From the NCBI GenBank assembly GCA_027214345.1, contig JAPWHR010000002.1:62001-126000 (forward strand): a stretch of DNA of 64,000 nucleotides. The letters are read 5' to 3'. The first letter of the stretch is position 1. The number at the start of each line of letters is the position of its first letter. A program made the position numbers and the translations under genes. Of this stretch, positions 17,520 to 27,155 are shown piece after piece. Source of the stretch: Comamonadaceae bacterium G21597-S1. Its GTDB lineage: Bacteria > Pseudomonadota > Gammaproteobacteria > Burkholderiales > Burkholderiaceae_C. The notes under the pieces were generated by a model, which saw nothing but the letters and a program-made list of their open reading frames with translations, ran no database searches and had not been told where the DNA came from.

Positions 17520-18566
17520 CTAGGTCGGATCGGGCCGTCCATTGTACCAACACAGCAACCCGCCCCTGCGCCGCATGAAGCCGGTCGACACCCGGATGTC
17601 GATCCGGTGGCCGCGCGTGCTGCAGGCGGCGATCTGCCGCTGCAGTTCGCGCAGCTGGAGCTCGCTCGCCGCGACCCCGTGGCGGCTGCGCAGCCAGTGG
17701 CGCAACACGTTGGCCTGGCGCTCCCCCGCCATCACCCGCAATGCGGCGATGGACAGCCCGCCGGGCTCGGCGATGCGCTCCAGATCCTGCTGCGCCATCG
17801 CCTCGAGCAGTTGCTGTGCCCGCGCCGCATGGCGCGCGCTGCGCGCAAAGGTCTGGCGAAACTGGGGAAAGGTCGCCTCGAGTGCCGGCAACAGGCGTGC
17901 ACGGATGCGATTGCGGGTCAGCGTTTCGTCCCGGTTGCTGGGATCCTCGACATGGGCCACGCCCTGGCTGGCCAGCCAGTCCCGCAGATCCCTGCCCGGC
18001 ACCGCCAGCAGCGGCCGGTGATAGGTGACACCATCGCGCTCGCGCTCGGGCGGCATGGCCGCCAGGCCCGGCAGGCCGGCGCCGCGGCTCAAGGCCAGCA
18101 ACATCGTCTCGACCTGGTCGTCGGCGTGCTGGGCCAGCGCCACGCTGGGGTAGGCGACCGAGCCATCGTCGGCGCGCACGGCGGCGTCGAGTTCGCGGTA
18201 GCGCAGCGTGCGCGCCACCTCTTCCGGGCTCTCGCCGGCGCCATGGCGCGCGTCGATCCGGCGCACGATCAGCGGCACGTCCAATTCGGCGCACAGCGTC
18301 ACGCAATGGCGCTCGAACAGGTCAGCGGCGGCCTGCAGGCCATGGTGCACATGGACCGCCACCACCTGCCCCGGCCAGCGACGCACGCAGCCGAGCAGCA
18401 GGGCCGTGGAATCGGCGCCGCCGCTGAGCGCCACGGCCAGTGGCAGGCGGGGATCGAATTGCGCCAGCGCCTGCGACAGCACAGGCCAGGCCGGTGCGGC
18501 AGCCAGCGCCGCAGGACTACTTGCCGCCGACCTTGGCGTCGGCTTTGGTGTCGGTGTAGCGACCAT
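17520..18566 (-). CDS. tilS: tRNA(Ile)-lysidine synthase
   Basis: TilS adds lysine to C34 of the CAU-anticodon tRNA-Ile, so that it reads AUA and accepts isoleucine. The ATP pyrophosphatase P-loop [12 protein letters not shown] follows residue 40, and [11 protein letters not shown] and [19 protein letters not shown] are the conserved substrate blocks. At 348 residues it is shorter than E. coli TilS (432), but it keeps the C-terminal substrate-binding region. The ATG at 18566 places the start 50 bases inside the accA gene; no in-frame start with a better ribosome binding site was seen closer to the P-loop. It is probably translated from the accA message. Confidence 0.92.
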   Translation of the reverse strand: MVATPTPKPTPRSAASSPAALAAAPAWPVLSQALAQFDPRLPLAVALSGGADSTALLLGCVRRWPGQVVAVHVHHGLQAAADLFERHCVTLCAELDVPLIVRRIDARHGAGESPEEVARTLRYRELDAAVRADDGSVAYPSVALAQHADDQVETMLLALSRGAGLPGLAAMPPERERDGVTYHRPLLAVPGRDLRDWLASQGVAHVEDPSNRDETLTRNRIRARLLPALEATFPQFRQTFARSARHAARAQQLLEAMAQQDLERIAEPGGLSIAALRVMAGERQANVLRHWLRSRHGVAASELQLRELQRQIAACSTRGHRIDIRVSTGFMRRRGGLLCWYNGRPDPT

Positions 18567-19506
18567 ACGCCTGCAGCCGATCGTAGCGGCGATCGAGCAG
18601 TTCCTTGACCTTGAGGTCGCTGACCTGGCGGAATGCGTCGCCCAGTGCGCGTCGCAGGAAGGCCGCCATCTGCTTGTGGTCGCGGTGGGCACCACCGACC
18701 GGTTCGTTGACGATCTTGTCGACCAGGCCCAGCGCCTTGAGCCGGTGCGCCGTAATGCCCATCGCGTCGGCCGCGTCGAGGGCCTTGTCCGAGGTCTTCC
18801 ACAGGATGGATGCGCAACCCTCCGGGCTGATCACCGAATAGACCGAATACTGCAGCATCAGCACCTGGTCGGCCACCGAGATCGCCAGCGCACCACCCGA
18901 GCCGCCCTCGCCGATGATTGTGGTGATGATGGGCACCTCGAGCTGCGCCATCTCGAAGATGTTGCGGCCGATGGCCTCCGACTGGCCGCGCTCCTCGGCA
19001 TCGATGCCCGGATACGCACCGGGCGTGTCGACGAAGGTGAACACCGGCAGCTTGAACTTCTCGGCCATCTTCATCAGCCGCAGAGCCTTGCGGTAACCCT
19101 CGGGCTTGCACATGCCGAAGTTGCGCTGCGCCCGCTCCTTGGTGCCACGGCCCTTTTGCTGGCCGATGACCATGCAGGCGGTGCCGTTGAAGCGAGCCAG
19201 GCCGCCGACGATGCTCTGGTCGTCGGCGAAATGACGGTCGCCGTGCATCTCGACGAAATGGGTGAAGATCTCGCCGACGTAGTCCATCGTGTACGGACGC
19301 TCCGAGTGGCGCGCGATCTTGGTGATCTGCCACGGCGTGAGATCGCTGTAGATGTCCTTGGTGAGTTGCTGGCTCTTCTTGGTCAGCTGGGAGATTTCGG
19401 CCGAGATGTCGACCGCCGATTCGGTCTGCACGTAACGCAGCTCTTCTATCTTGGATTCCAGCTCTGCGATCGGTTGTTCAAAGTCGAGGAATGATTTTTT
19501 TGCCAC
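18517..19506 (-). CDS. accA: Acetyl-CoA carboxylase, carboxyltransferase subunit alpha
   Basis: AccA with AccD transfers CO2 from carboxybiotin to acetyl-CoA, the first committed step of fatty acid synthesis. The 329-residue sequence has the usual N-terminus [16 protein letters not shown], the crotonase-like core ([30 protein letters not shown]) and the [11 protein letters not shown] block. I chose the GTG at 19506 because GGAG lies 7 bases upstream and the product then begins as other betaproteobacterial AccA proteins do. An ATG further upstream is out of frame. The 3' end overlaps tilS by 50 bp. Confidence 0.96.
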   Translation of the reverse strand: MAKKSFLDFEQPIAELESKIEELRYVQTESAVDISAEISQLTKKSQQLTKDIYSDLTPWQITKIARHSERPYTMDYVGEIFTHFVEMHGDRHFADDQSIVGGLARFNGTACMVIGQQKGRGTKERAQRNFGMCKPEGYRKALRLMKMAEKFKLPVFTFVDTPGAYPGIDAEERGQSEAIGRNIFEMAQLEVPIITTIIGEGGSGGALAISVADQVLMLQYSVYSVISPEGCASILWKTSDKALDAADAMGITAHRLKALGLVDKIVNEPVGGAHRDHKQMAAFLRRALGDAFRQVSDLKVKELLDRRYDRLQAYGRYTDTKADAKVGGK

Positions 19507-19584
19507 TTGCAGGCTCCATGTCTTGATCAACGCATCTTGCGGCAACCGGCCATCGCGGCCGGCTGCATGCCATTGCCCGGCCGT

Positions 19585-20235
19585 TCAATAGGCCACCGGC
19601 AACGGGTCGAGCGATCGCCAAATATACCAAGTCGCGACGCTGCAATACGGCGTCCAGGCCACGGCGACATCGCGCGCATCGCTGCGACTGACCGCGTCGC
19701 CGGAGAAATAATTCTGGCTGATGCCGTTGATCAGCCCCACGTCGTCGAGCGGCAACACGTTGGGACGCATCAGGTGGAAGATCAGGAACATCTCGGCCGT
19801 CCAGCGTCCGATACCGCGGATGCCAACCAGTTCAGCGATGATCGTCTCATCGTCCATCGCCTTCCAGGCCTCGACGTCGATCGCGCCACTGTCGAAGTGC
19901 AAGGCCAGGTCGACGAGGTATTCGATCTTGCGCGCGGACAGCCCGGCCGAACGCATGTCGTCGACCTTGAGCTTGAGTACGTTGGCTGCCGTCATCTTGC
20001 GCGGCAGCAGCACGAACCGGTCCCAGACGTTCTGCGCAGCCTTGACCGAGATCTGCTGCCCGACGATGCTGCGCGCCAGCGTGATGAACGCATCACCGCG
20101 GGTCTGCAGATAGGCGCCATCGGACTGCGCAATCAGGCGTTTCATGACCCTGTCCTTGCGCGACAGGTGCTTGCAGGCGTCTTCCCAGTACCCGGGCTGG
20201 GCCAGTGAGGGAACGGAGTCCTTCGCGGGTGCCAT
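19585..20235 (-). CDS. DNA-3-methyladenine glycosylase, AlkA-like (HhH-GPD)
   Basis: This 216-residue base-excision-repair glycosylase of the HhH-GPD superfamily removes alkylated purines from DNA. The helix-hairpin-helix is LVGIRGIGRWTAEMFLI, followed by the catalytic aspartate in NVLPLDDVGL; SIVGQQISVKAAQNVW is another family block. It lacks the extra N-terminal domain of E. coli AlkA, as in the short Burkholderiales form. GGGAGGG lies 8 bases upstream of the ATG at 20235. It stands between cysS and accA on the same strand. Confidence 0.92.
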   Translation of the reverse strand: MAPAKDSVPSLAQPGYWEDACKHLSRKDRVMKRLIAQSDGAYLQTRGDAFITLARSIVGQQISVKAAQNVWDRFVLLPRKMTAANVLKLKVDDMRSAGLSARKIEYLVDLALHFDSGAIDVEAWKAMDDETIIAELVGIRGIGRWTAEMFLIFHLMRPNVLPLDDVGLINGISQNYFSGDAVSRSDARDVAVAWTPYCSVATWYIWRSLDPLPVAY

Positions 20236-20283
20236 GTCAGCGGCCCTCCCGGCGCGTGCAGCGGCCATTCGCAATCCCGGCCG

Positions 20284-21678
20284 TCATCGTGCACGCTCCC
20301 ACTGGGTGCCGGCGGCGCCGTCCTTGAGCACCACGCCCATCTGCAGCAGTTGCTGGCGGATCGCGTCCGCCCGCGCATAGTCGCGCGCCTGCTTGGCACC
20401 GGCACGCTCGGCGATCAACTGTTCGATCGCCGCGTCGTCGATCGCAGGGCCGACCGAACCCACCGCGCGCTGCAGATAGGCTTCGGGTGGCAGTTGCAGC
20501 AGTCCGAGACAGCCGCCCAGCATCTTCAACAAGCCCGACAGGGCCGCGGACCGGCTGCGGTTGACCTCGCTGGCCAGGTCGAACAATACCGCCACCGCCT
20601 CGGGCGTGCCAAAGTCCTCGTCCATGGCCGCCTTGAATCGCGCGGCGAACGGCTGGCTCCAGTCCAACGGTGCCATCGACTCGGCCGGCACGGTCTGCAA
20701 GGCGGTGTACAGGCGCCGCAATGCGGTTGCGGCGTCGTTCAGGTGCTGATCGCTGTAGTTCAGCGCGCTGCGGTAATGGGTGCGTACCAGGAAAAAGCGC
20801 ACCGTCTCGGCGTCGTAACGCTCGAGCACGTCGCGGATCGTGAAGAAGTTGCCCAGGCTCTTGGACATTTTCTCGTTGTCCACGCGCACGAATCCGTTGT
20901 GCACCCAGAACCGTGCCAGCGGCTTGCCGTTGGCGCCCTCGCTTTGCGCGATCTCGTTCTCGTGGTGCGGGAACTGCAGGTCTGCGCCACCGCCATGGAT
21001 GTCGATGGTCTCGCCCAGCGTCTCGCCGCACATGGCCGAGCACTCGATATGCCAGCCCGGCCGGCCCGCTCCGTAATCGCTGGCCCACTTGGCATCGTCG
21101 GGCTCGGAGGCCTTGGCCGACTTCCACATCACGAAGTCGAGCGGATCCTGCTTGCCTTCGAGCACGGCCACGCGTTCGCCAGCGCGCAACTCGTCGAGCG
21201 ACTTGCCGGACAACTTGCCGTAACCCGGAAACTTGCGCACCGAGAAATTGACGTCGCCGCCCTCGGCCTGGTAGGCCAGGCCCTTGTCCTGCAGGCGGCC
21301 GATCAGGCGCAGCATCTGCGGCACGAATTCGGTTGCACGCGGCTCGACCGTCGGTGCCTCGATGCCCAGCGCGCCGATGTCGCGGTTCATCGCGGCGATC
21401 ATCTCGTCGGTGAGTTCGCGAATCGTGATGCCGCGCTCGAGCGCGCGCCGGATGATCTTGTCGTCGATGTCGGTGATGTTGCGAACATAGGTCACGCGCA
21501 AACCGCTGGCCTTGAGCCAGCGCTGCACCACGTCGAACGCCATCATCATGCGCGCATGCCCGATGTGGCACAGGTCGTAGATCGTCATGCCGCAGACGTA
21601 CATGCGCACATGGCCCGGTTCGATCGGAGAAAAAGGTTCGACGGCACGCGTCAGCGTGTTATGGATGCGAAGGCTCAT
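20284..21678 (-). CDS. cysS: Cysteine--tRNA ligase
   Basis: CysRS charges tRNA-Cys. The 464-residue sequence has the class I signatures: the zinc-ligand cysteine and HIGH as [21 protein letters not shown], the zinc region [22 protein letters not shown], and [11 protein letters not shown]. Length matches the bacterial enzyme. The start at 21678 gives [11 protein letters not shown], the usual N-terminus; the ribosome binding site is weak. It heads the minus-strand housekeeping run cysS-alkA-accA-tilS-lysC and is divergent from the TPR gene. Confidence 0.97.
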   Translation of the reverse strand: MSLRIHNTLTRAVEPFSPIEPGHVRMYVCGMTIYDLCHIGHARMMMAFDVVQRWLKASGLRVTYVRNITDIDDKIIRRALERGITIRELTDEMIAAMNRDIGALGIEAPTVEPRATEFVPQMLRLIGRLQDKGLAYQAEGGDVNFSVRKFPGYGKLSGKSLDELRAGERVAVLEGKQDPLDFVMWKSAKASEPDDAKWASDYGAGRPGWHIECSAMCGETLGETIDIHGGGADLQFPHHENEIAQSEGANGKPLARFWVHNGFVRVDNEKMSKSLGNFFTIRDVLERYDAETVRFFLVRTHYRSALNYSDQHLNDAATALRRLYTALQTVPAESMAPLDWSQPFAARFKAAMDEDFGTPEAVAVLFDLASEVNRSRSAALSGLLKMLGGCLGLLQLPPEAYLQRAVGSVGPAIDDAAIEQLIAERAGAKQARDYARADAIRQQLLQMGVVLKDGAAGTQWERAR

Positions 21679-21864
21679 GTTTGCGGGTGTTTTCCCCATG
21701 CGGGAAGCAGGGACTAGCGACGGTGCGCGCAAGGGAGAAGGGAGTTTCGTGGCCCGGCACAGACCTTGTCAAGGCCGATCGATCAGGCCCCCTGGGCTAC
21801 AATCGCCGGCAGTATAAGGCCCACGAAAACCGTGTCATGCCTTGTGCCCGCTACAGGAGATCCC

Positions 21865-22458
21865 ATGATGCATCCCGGCAGCGGCTTCGGTCAGTGCATA
21901 CGCCTGTTCTGCCTGGCCGCCCTGTTCGCCTTTGCCACCAGCCCGGCCCGCGCCGACAACTATGCGCCCGTCAACCAATTGTTGCGCGACGGCCAGTTGT
22001 CCGAAGCCATGGTCAAGGCAGAGCAATACCTGGCCACGAATCCGCGCGATCCGCAGATGCGCTTCCTCAAGGGCTTGATCCAGCAGGATGGCGGCCAGCG
22101 CGAGGCCGCCATCATCACCTACGAATCGCTGATCCAGGACTACCCGGAGCTGCCGGAGCCATACAACAACGTCGCGGTGCTCTACGCCAGTCAGGGCCGG
22201 TTCGAGAAGGCGCGCGAGGCGCTGGAAATGGCCACGCGCAACAGCCGCAGTTATGCGATCGCGCACGAGAACCTGGGCGACGTCTATGCGCGGCTGGCCA
22301 GCGAAGCGTATCGGCAGGCGATCCAGCTCGACGCGGGCAACACCACCGTCGGGCCCAAACTGGCGTTGATCCGCCAGCTCATCAACAACCCTGCGGCCAA
22401 TCGCCTGGCACCATTTCCGGGCCCGACCACGCCGCCCGCGACGCCAGCCAAACGCTGA
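21865..22458 (+). CDS. TPR-repeat protein with signal peptide
   Basis: This 197-residue protein has a Sec-type signal peptide ([18 protein letters not shown], cleavage probably before DNYAP) followed by tetratricopeptide-like repeats ([60 protein letters not shown]). It is expected in the periplasm as a protein-protein adaptor. AGGAG lies 5 bases before the first of two adjacent ATG codons (21865, 21868). It precedes ppiA and ppiB, which is a conserved Burkholderiales order, so it may belong to an envelope-folding group. The partner proteins are unknown. Confidence 0.85.
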   Translation: MMHPGSGFGQCIRLFCLAALFAFATSPARADNYAPVNQLLRDGQLSEAMVKAEQYLATNPRDPQMRFLKGLIQQDGGQREAAIITYESLIQDYPELPEPYNNVAVLYASQGRFEKAREALEMATRNSRSYAIAHENLGDVYARLASEAYRQAIQLDAGNTTVGPKLALIRQLINNPAANRLAPFPGPTTPPATPAKR

Positions 22459-22510
22459 GCGGCGAGCCGCCGGCGCTGCCGGCCAACCATCACGCAACAA
22501 GGGAATCATC

Positions 22511-23203
22511 GTGTTTTCGTCAGCCAGTCATGTCCAACGCCGCGGCATCATCGTGGCCGTCGCAGCCTTCGCACTGAGTCTCGCGCTCCCGGCCCGGGCC
22601 GAGGACGCGCCTCGCGTGCGCTTCAAGACGACCGCCGGCGAGTTCGTCGTCGAGGTGTATCCGGACAAGGCGCCCAAGACGGTCGAGAACTTCCTGCAAT
22701 ACGTGCGCGACAAGCATTACGACGGCACGATTTTCCACCGCGTGATCGACAACTTCATGGTCCAGGGCGGTGGTTTCGACACCCGCTTCGCCCAGAAGAA
22801 GACGCGCGAGCCCGTGGTGCACGAAGGGCGCGAGGCCCTGGCCAAGGGCGGTCTGCGCAACGTCGTCGGTACGCTGGCCATGGCCCGCACCAACGACCCG
22901 CATTCGGCCAGCGCCCAGTTCTTCATCAACGTCAAGGACAACGCCTTTCTCGACCCCATCCTGATCCCGCCCGGCGACCCGGTGCCGAAATTCGAGTACC
23001 AGGGACGTGTCTACGAAAACACGCCGCGCGCGAACCTGATGAACGCCCCGCAGCTGTTCGGCTACACCGTATTCGGCAAGGTCGTCAGCGGCATGGACGT
23101 CATCACGAAGATCAAGAGCACCCCCACCGATGCCGGTGGGCCCTTCCCGTCGGACGTCCCCAAGACGCCCATCGTCATCAACTCTGCAACCCTGGTGAAA
23201 TGA
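22511..23203 (+). CDS. ppiA: Periplasmic peptidyl-prolyl cis-trans isomerase, cyclophilin type
   Basis: This 230-residue cyclophilin catalyses proline isomerisation in the periplasm. It starts with GTG at 22511, preceded by AAGGGA, and has a signal peptide ([18 protein letters not shown]). The cyclophilin core shows [39 protein letters not shown] and [13 protein letters not shown]. The active-site arginine (HRV), phenylalanine and glutamine positions are conserved. The cytoplasmic paralogue ppiB starts 2 bp after its stop codon, so the two are co-translated. Confidence 0.92.
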   Translation: MFSSASHVQRRGIIVAVAAFALSLALPARAEDAPRVRFKTTAGEFVVEVYPDKAPKTVENFLQYVRDKHYDGTIFHRVIDNFMVQGGGFDTRFAQKKTREPVVHEGREALAKGGLRNVVGTLAMARTNDPHSASAQFFINVKDNAFLDPILIPPGDPVPKFEYQGRVYENTPRANLMNAPQLFGYTVFGKVVSGMDVITKIKSTPTDAGGPFPSDVPKTPIVINSATLVK

Positions 23204-23205
23204 AC

Positions 23206-23712
23206 ATGAGCAATCCCCAAGTCGAACTCCACATCGCACAACTCGGCGTCATCACGCTCGAACTCGACTCCGAAAAGGCGCCCAACTCGGCCGCCAACTT
23301 CCTCGAATACGTCAAGAAGGGGCACTACGACAACACGGTGTTCCACCGCGTCATCCCCGGCTTCATGGTGCAAGGCGGCGGCTTCGAGCCCGGCATGAAG
23401 GAAAAGAAGGCCGGCAAGCCGATCGACAACGAAGCCAACAACGGCCTGAAGAACGACATGTACACGGTGGCCATGGCGCGCACCAGCGACCCGCATTCGG
23501 CCACCGCGCAGTTCTTCATCAACGTGGCCGACAACGGCTTCCTGAACCACACCGCCCCGTCCGCACAAGGCTGGGGTTATGCCGTGTTCGGCAAGGTCGT
23601 CAAAGGTACCGAGGTGGTCGACCAGATCAAGGGCGTCAAGACCGGCCGCAAGGGTTTCCACGACGACGTGCCCAACGACGACGTCGTGATCGAGAAAGCC
23701 GTCGCCCTCTGA
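23206..23712 (+). CDS. ppiB: Cytoplasmic peptidyl-prolyl cis-trans isomerase B
   Basis: This 168-residue cyclophilin has no signal peptide and is close in size to E. coli PpiB (164). Motifs: [56 protein letters not shown]. An ATG at 23200 overlaps the ppiA stop; I prefer the ATG at 23206 because its distance from the GGTGAA element is more suitable. The gene is followed by a perfect hairpin that overlaps the ribosome binding site of lpxH. Confidence 0.94.
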   Translation: MSNPQVELHIAQLGVITLELDSEKAPNSAANFLEYVKKGHYDNTVFHRVIPGFMVQGGGFEPGMKEKKAGKPIDNEANNGLKNDMYTVAMARTSDPHSATAQFFINVADNGFLNHTAPSAQGWGYAVFGKVVKGTEVVDQIKGVKTGRKGFHDDVPNDDVVIEKAVAL

Positions 23713-23719
23713 GACCGGA

Positions 23720-23744
23720 GCTCCCGGTCTGCGGGACCGGGAGC
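23720..23744 (+). promoter_or_regulatory. Perfect hairpin covering the lpxH ribosome binding site
   Basis: GCTCCCGGTC (23720-23729) and GACCGGGAGC (23735-23744) are exact inverted arms of 10 bp around a 5-base loop. No T-run follows, so it is not a standard terminator. The GGGAG Shine-Dalgarno sequence of lpxH (23739-23743, 8 bases before the ATG at 23752) lies inside the 3' arm. A folded hairpin would hide it. Confidence 0.7.
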
Positions 23745-23751
23745 CTCGCCC

Positions 23752-24597
23752 ATGATGGAATCGACTCCGGCCCGTTCGCCCGCCGGCGGCAACCGGCCGT
23801 TGCTGCAACACCTGCGTGCGCCGGCGCACTGGCGCCAGATCGATTTCATCTCCGACCTGCATCTGCATGCCGGTGATGCGCCCACGTTCGCCGCCTGGCA
23901 GCACTACCTGCAGCACACCACGGCGCAGGCCGTGTTCATGCTCGGCGACCTGTTCGAAGCCTGGGTCGGCGACGACGTTTTGTCGAACACCGACACGAAC
24001 GGCGACAACGCATTCGCGCTTTCCTGCGCGCGGGTGCTGCACCAGGCCGGCGCGCGCCTGGATCTTTTCTTCATCTGCGGCAATCGCGACTTCCTGGTCG
24101 GCCCGCAGTGCCTGCAGGCGTGCGCGATGCAGGGTTTGGCCGATCCCTGCGTGCTCGAACTTGGCGCCACGCGCTGGCTGCTGTCGCACGGCGATGCCTT
24201 GTGCCTGGACGATACCGCCTACCAGCAGTTCCGCGCGCAGGTGCGCAGCCCGGCGTGGCAATCCGCATTCCTGGCGCAGCCGCTGGCCGAGCGCCAGTCG
24301 GTTGCGCGCGAACTGCGCACGCGCAGCGAACAGCACAAGCGTGCCCATCCGGTGCTGGTCGACGTCGACGCACCGGCGGCGCGGCAATGGCTGCGCGACG
24401 CCGATGCCGACGTGCTGATACACGGCCACACGCACCAGCCCGCCGATCACGTGTTGAGCGACACGATGCGGCGCATGGTGCTGAGCGACTGGGACCTGCA
24501 GGCAACACCAGCGCGCGCCGAGGTGTTGCGGGTGTGGCTGGCGCCCTCGGGCGAACCGGCGCAATGCCGCCGGCTTGCACCGGCGCACGCGTGCTGA
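23752..24597 (+). CDS. lpxH: UDP-2,3-diacylglucosamine diphosphatase
   Basis: LpxH cleaves UDP-2,3-diacylglucosamine to lipid X in lipid A synthesis at the inner membrane. The 281-residue protein has the calcineurin-type metallophosphatase motifs in order: DLHLHAG, MLGDLFEAWVGDD, CGNRDF, LSHGD and HGHTH. It is longer than E. coli LpxH (240) through an N-terminal extension and a C-terminal tail. Two ATG codons (23752, 23755) are adjacent. The ribosome binding site is buried in a hairpin. mtfA follows 15 bp downstream. Confidence 0.95.
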   Translation: MMESTPARSPAGGNRPLLQHLRAPAHWRQIDFISDLHLHAGDAPTFAAWQHYLQHTTAQAVFMLGDLFEAWVGDDVLSNTDTNGDNAFALSCARVLHQAGARLDLFFICGNRDFLVGPQCLQACAMQGLADPCVLELGATRWLLSHGDALCLDDTAYQQFRAQVRSPAWQSAFLAQPLAERQSVARELRTRSEQHKRAHPVLVDVDAPAARQWLRDADADVLIHGHTHQPADHVLSDTMRRMVLSDWDLQATPARAEVLRVWLAPSGEPAQCRRLAPAHAC

Positions 24598-24612
24598 CAC
24601 CGGTTCACGACG

Positions 24613-25434
24613 ATGCTGCGCTGGCTGCGAAACCTGGCAGGCGCACGTGCGGCGCGCCGGGCGGAGCTTCCCGATGCCTTGTGGCAACAGACCCTGGAGC
24701 AATACCCGTTCCTGCGCCAGGCCGAACCGGTCCACGCGCTCGCGCTGCGCCGGCTGACGCTGGAGTTCCTGGAACACAAGGAGTTCCACGGTGCCAACGG
24801 CCTGCAGATCACCGACGCGATGGCGGTCGCGATCGCCGCGCAGGCCTGCCTGCCGGTGCTGCACCTGCACACGCCGCTGGCCGGCATCGCCTGGTACGAC
24901 GATTTCGTCGGCATCGTGGTGCACCCGGGCTCGGTCGTGGCACGGCGTGAACACATCGACGACTCGGGAATCGTGCACCGGTACGACGAGGTGCTCAGCG
25001 GCGAAGCCATGCAGGACGGCCCCGTCATGCTGAGCTGGCAGGATGTTGCGGACGCCGGCGCGTCGGCGCGCGACGGCTACAACGTCGTGATCCACGAGTT
25101 CGTGCACAAGATCGACATGCGCGACGGCGCGCCCGACGGCTGCCCTCCCCTGCCTGCCGGCTTCATGGGTGCCGGCAGCGCCAAGGCCGCGCGCGACGCA
25201 TGGCTGGCCACACTGGAGCAACACTTTCTCGCCTTCCGCGACCAGCTCAGCATGGCCGAGCGTTTCGGTGCCGCCGAGCCCTGGCTCGATCCGTACGCGG
25301 CCACCTCGCTGGACGAATTCTTCGCCGTGGCCAGCGAGGCCTATTTCGTCAACCGCGCGCGCTTCGTCGCCGACTTCGACGGCCTGCGCCCGATGTTCGA
25401 CGCGTTCTTCAGGCCTGCGGCGCCGGCAGGTTGA
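24613..25434 (+). CDS. mtfA: MtfA-family zinc peptidase
   Basis: This 273-residue protein matches MtfA, a zinc-dependent peptidase that in E. coli binds the Mlc glucose repressor. The zinc motif HEFVHKIDM (HExxH) is followed by DEFFAVASEAYF, which supplies the third ligand; LEFLEHKEFHGANGLQITD is a family block. Length is normal. It is probably cytoplasmic. The role outside enterobacteria is not established. Its last 26 bases overlap the 3' end of the convergent HD-GYP gene. Confidence 0.93.
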   Translation: MLRWLRNLAGARAARRAELPDALWQQTLEQYPFLRQAEPVHALALRRLTLEFLEHKEFHGANGLQITDAMAVAIAAQACLPVLHLHTPLAGIAWYDDFVGIVVHPGSVVARREHIDDSGIVHRYDEVLSGEAMQDGPVMLSWQDVADAGASARDGYNVVIHEFVHKIDMRDGAPDGCPPLPAGFMGAGSAKAARDAWLATLEQHFLAFRDQLSMAERFGAAEPWLDPYAATSLDEFFAVASEAYFVNRARFVADFDGLRPMFDAFFRPAAPAG

Positions 25435-27031
25435 TCGCGTCGATCTGCCACGGGTCGAGGAACTGCTCGGCGTAACGCAGATAGACCTTCTCGCCCACGA
25501 ACACGTCGAACAGATCGGGGTCGATGTGGCCGTTGAGCTTGAAACGCTCCATGATGCCCATGGCCTGCGACAGCTTCATGCCCGGCTTGTAGGGCCGGTC
25601 GCTGGCCGTCAGCGCCTCGAAGATGTCGGCGATGCCCATCACGCGTGCCTGCACCGACATCTGGTCGCGCGTCAGCCCTTTCGGATAACCCTTGCCGTCC
25701 ATGCGCTCGTGGTGGCCGCCGGCGTATTCCGGCACGTTGCGAAGATGCCGTGGCCAGGGCAGCTGTTCGAGCATGCGGATCGTGGCCACGATATGGTGGT
25801 TGATGGTGTTGCGCTCGGCCTGTGTCAGCGTGCCGGCGCGAATGGTCAGGTTTTCGAGCTCGTCGGCAGTCAGGAATTCGGTCTCCACGCCGTCCACATT
25901 GCGCCAAGCCCGGCTGCTCGCAATGGTCCGGACCCGTGCGAGATCGGCGTCGGCGGTCTTCTCGCCACCGGCATTGGTCTCGCGCAGGAATTCCCGATCG
26001 GCGTCGATGGCCGCGGTTTCCGCCTTGCACTGGGCCCAGATGGCCGCTTCCGCGTCGGCATCGGTCTTCTCGCGCAGTTGCAGCTGCCGTCGCAAGGCGT
26101 TGATCTCGGCGTCGCGCTTGAGCACCTCGAACCGGGTGTCGAGCAGTTCGATGCGATCGAACAGCGTCTGCAGCTTGGTCGCCTTGTCCACCACATGGAC
26201 CGGAGTCGTGACCTTGCCGCAGTCGTGCAGCAGCCCGGCGATCTTGAGCTCGTAACGATCGCGGTCATCCATCGTGAACGAGGCCAGCGGGCCCTGCGTG
26301 GTCTGGTTCACCGCTTCGGCCAGCATCATGGTCAGTGCCGGCACGCGCTGGCAGTGGCCGCCGGTGTAGTGCGACTTCTCGTCGATCGCCAGGTTGATCA
26401 GCTTGATGAAAGACTCGAACAAGGCCTCGAGCTGACCGATCAGCATGCGGTTGGTCAGCGCGATCGCCGCCTGCGAGGCCAGCGACTCGACCAGGCTCTG
26501 GTCGGACGACGAGAAAGGCACGACCTCGGTCGTGCCGGGCAACTGCGCATTGATCAGCTGCAACACGCCGATGACCTCGCCCTCGTGGTCTTTCATCGGC
26601 ACGGCGAGAAAGGACTTGGAGCGGTAGCCAGTGCGCTCATCGAACTGGCGTGTACCGGAGAAATCGAAGTTCGGCTCGCTGTAGGCGTCCGCGATGTTGA
26701 CGGTCTGGTGGTGGATGGCCGCGTACGCGGCCACCAGCGAATCGTTAGGTGCGCCGCCGGCGTCGCGCAGCGGCAGGTTCGGGAAACTGATGTCCTTGCC
26801 CGAAGTGCCCCCCATCGCAATACGCAACGAATCGGTGCGCAGGATTTCGAATCGCAACTCGGCGCCGCCATCGACCATCCGGTACAGGGTGCCGCCATCG
26901 GCATTGGTGATGGTCTTGGCGGCGAGCAGGATATGCTCCAGCAGCCGGGTGATGTCGCGCTCCTTGGATAACGACACACCGATCTCGTTGAGCTGCTCCA
27001 GCCGGCGCAGCAGGTCTTCGACGGAGTCCAC
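25409..27031 (-). CDS. GAF and HD-GYP domain protein, probable cyclic-di-GMP phosphodiesterase
   Basis: The 540-residue cytoplasmic protein has an N-terminal GAF sensor domain (about residues 25-195) and a C-terminal HD-GYP-type phosphohydrolase domain. The HD pair is LLHDCGKV (269-270) and the second signature is HHERMDGKGYP (440-450), matching the HHExxDGxGYP motif of cyclic-di-GMP phosphodiesterases. Between the two lies an insertion of roughly 115 residues (about 285-400), charged and probably coiled-coil, where canonical domains have only a short link. No receiver or membrane domain is present, so input is likely a small ligand bound by GAF. It may influence motility or biofilm. Confidence 0.9.
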   Translation of the reverse strand: MDSVEDLLRRLEQLNEIGVSLSKERDITRLLEHILLAAKTITNADGGTLYRMVDGGAELRFEILRTDSLRIAMGGTSGKDISFPNLPLRDAGGAPNDSLVAAYAAIHHQTVNIADAYSEPNFDFSGTRQFDERTGYRSKSFLAVPMKDHEGEVIGVLQLINAQLPGTTEVVPFSSSDQSLVESLASQAAIALTNRMLIGQLEALFESFIKLINLAIDEKSHYTGGHCQRVPALTMMLAEAVNQTTQGPLASFTMDDRDRYELKIAGLLHDCGKVTTPVHVVDKATKLQTLFDRIELLDTRFEVLKRDAEINALRRQLQLREKTDADAEAAIWAQCKAETAAIDADREFLRETNAGGEKTADADLARVRTIASSRAWRNVDGVETEFLTADELENLTIRAGTLTQAERNTINHHIVATIRMLEQLPWPRHLRNVPEYAGGHHERMDGKGYPKGLTRDQMSVQARVMGIADIFEALTASDRPYKPGMKLSQAMGIMERFKLNGHIDPDLFDVFVGEKVYLRYAEQFLDPWQIDAINLPAPQA

Positions 27032-27155
27032 GGTCAGCCTCCCGTAACGGTCCGGTACGCCCCAGCGCTCCCGACCCTGATTTTCTGGCGATTGTCGCAG
27101 GCTTCTCCTGCGCCACCAGCGCCTGTCACACGCCGACCTCGTCCAGGCTCCCGAA

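Noticed and set aside
21766-21803. Promoter TTGTCA...TACAAT before the TPR gene
   Set aside because: The two boxes are 26 bp apart, too far for sigma-70; the TACAAT alone is not enough.
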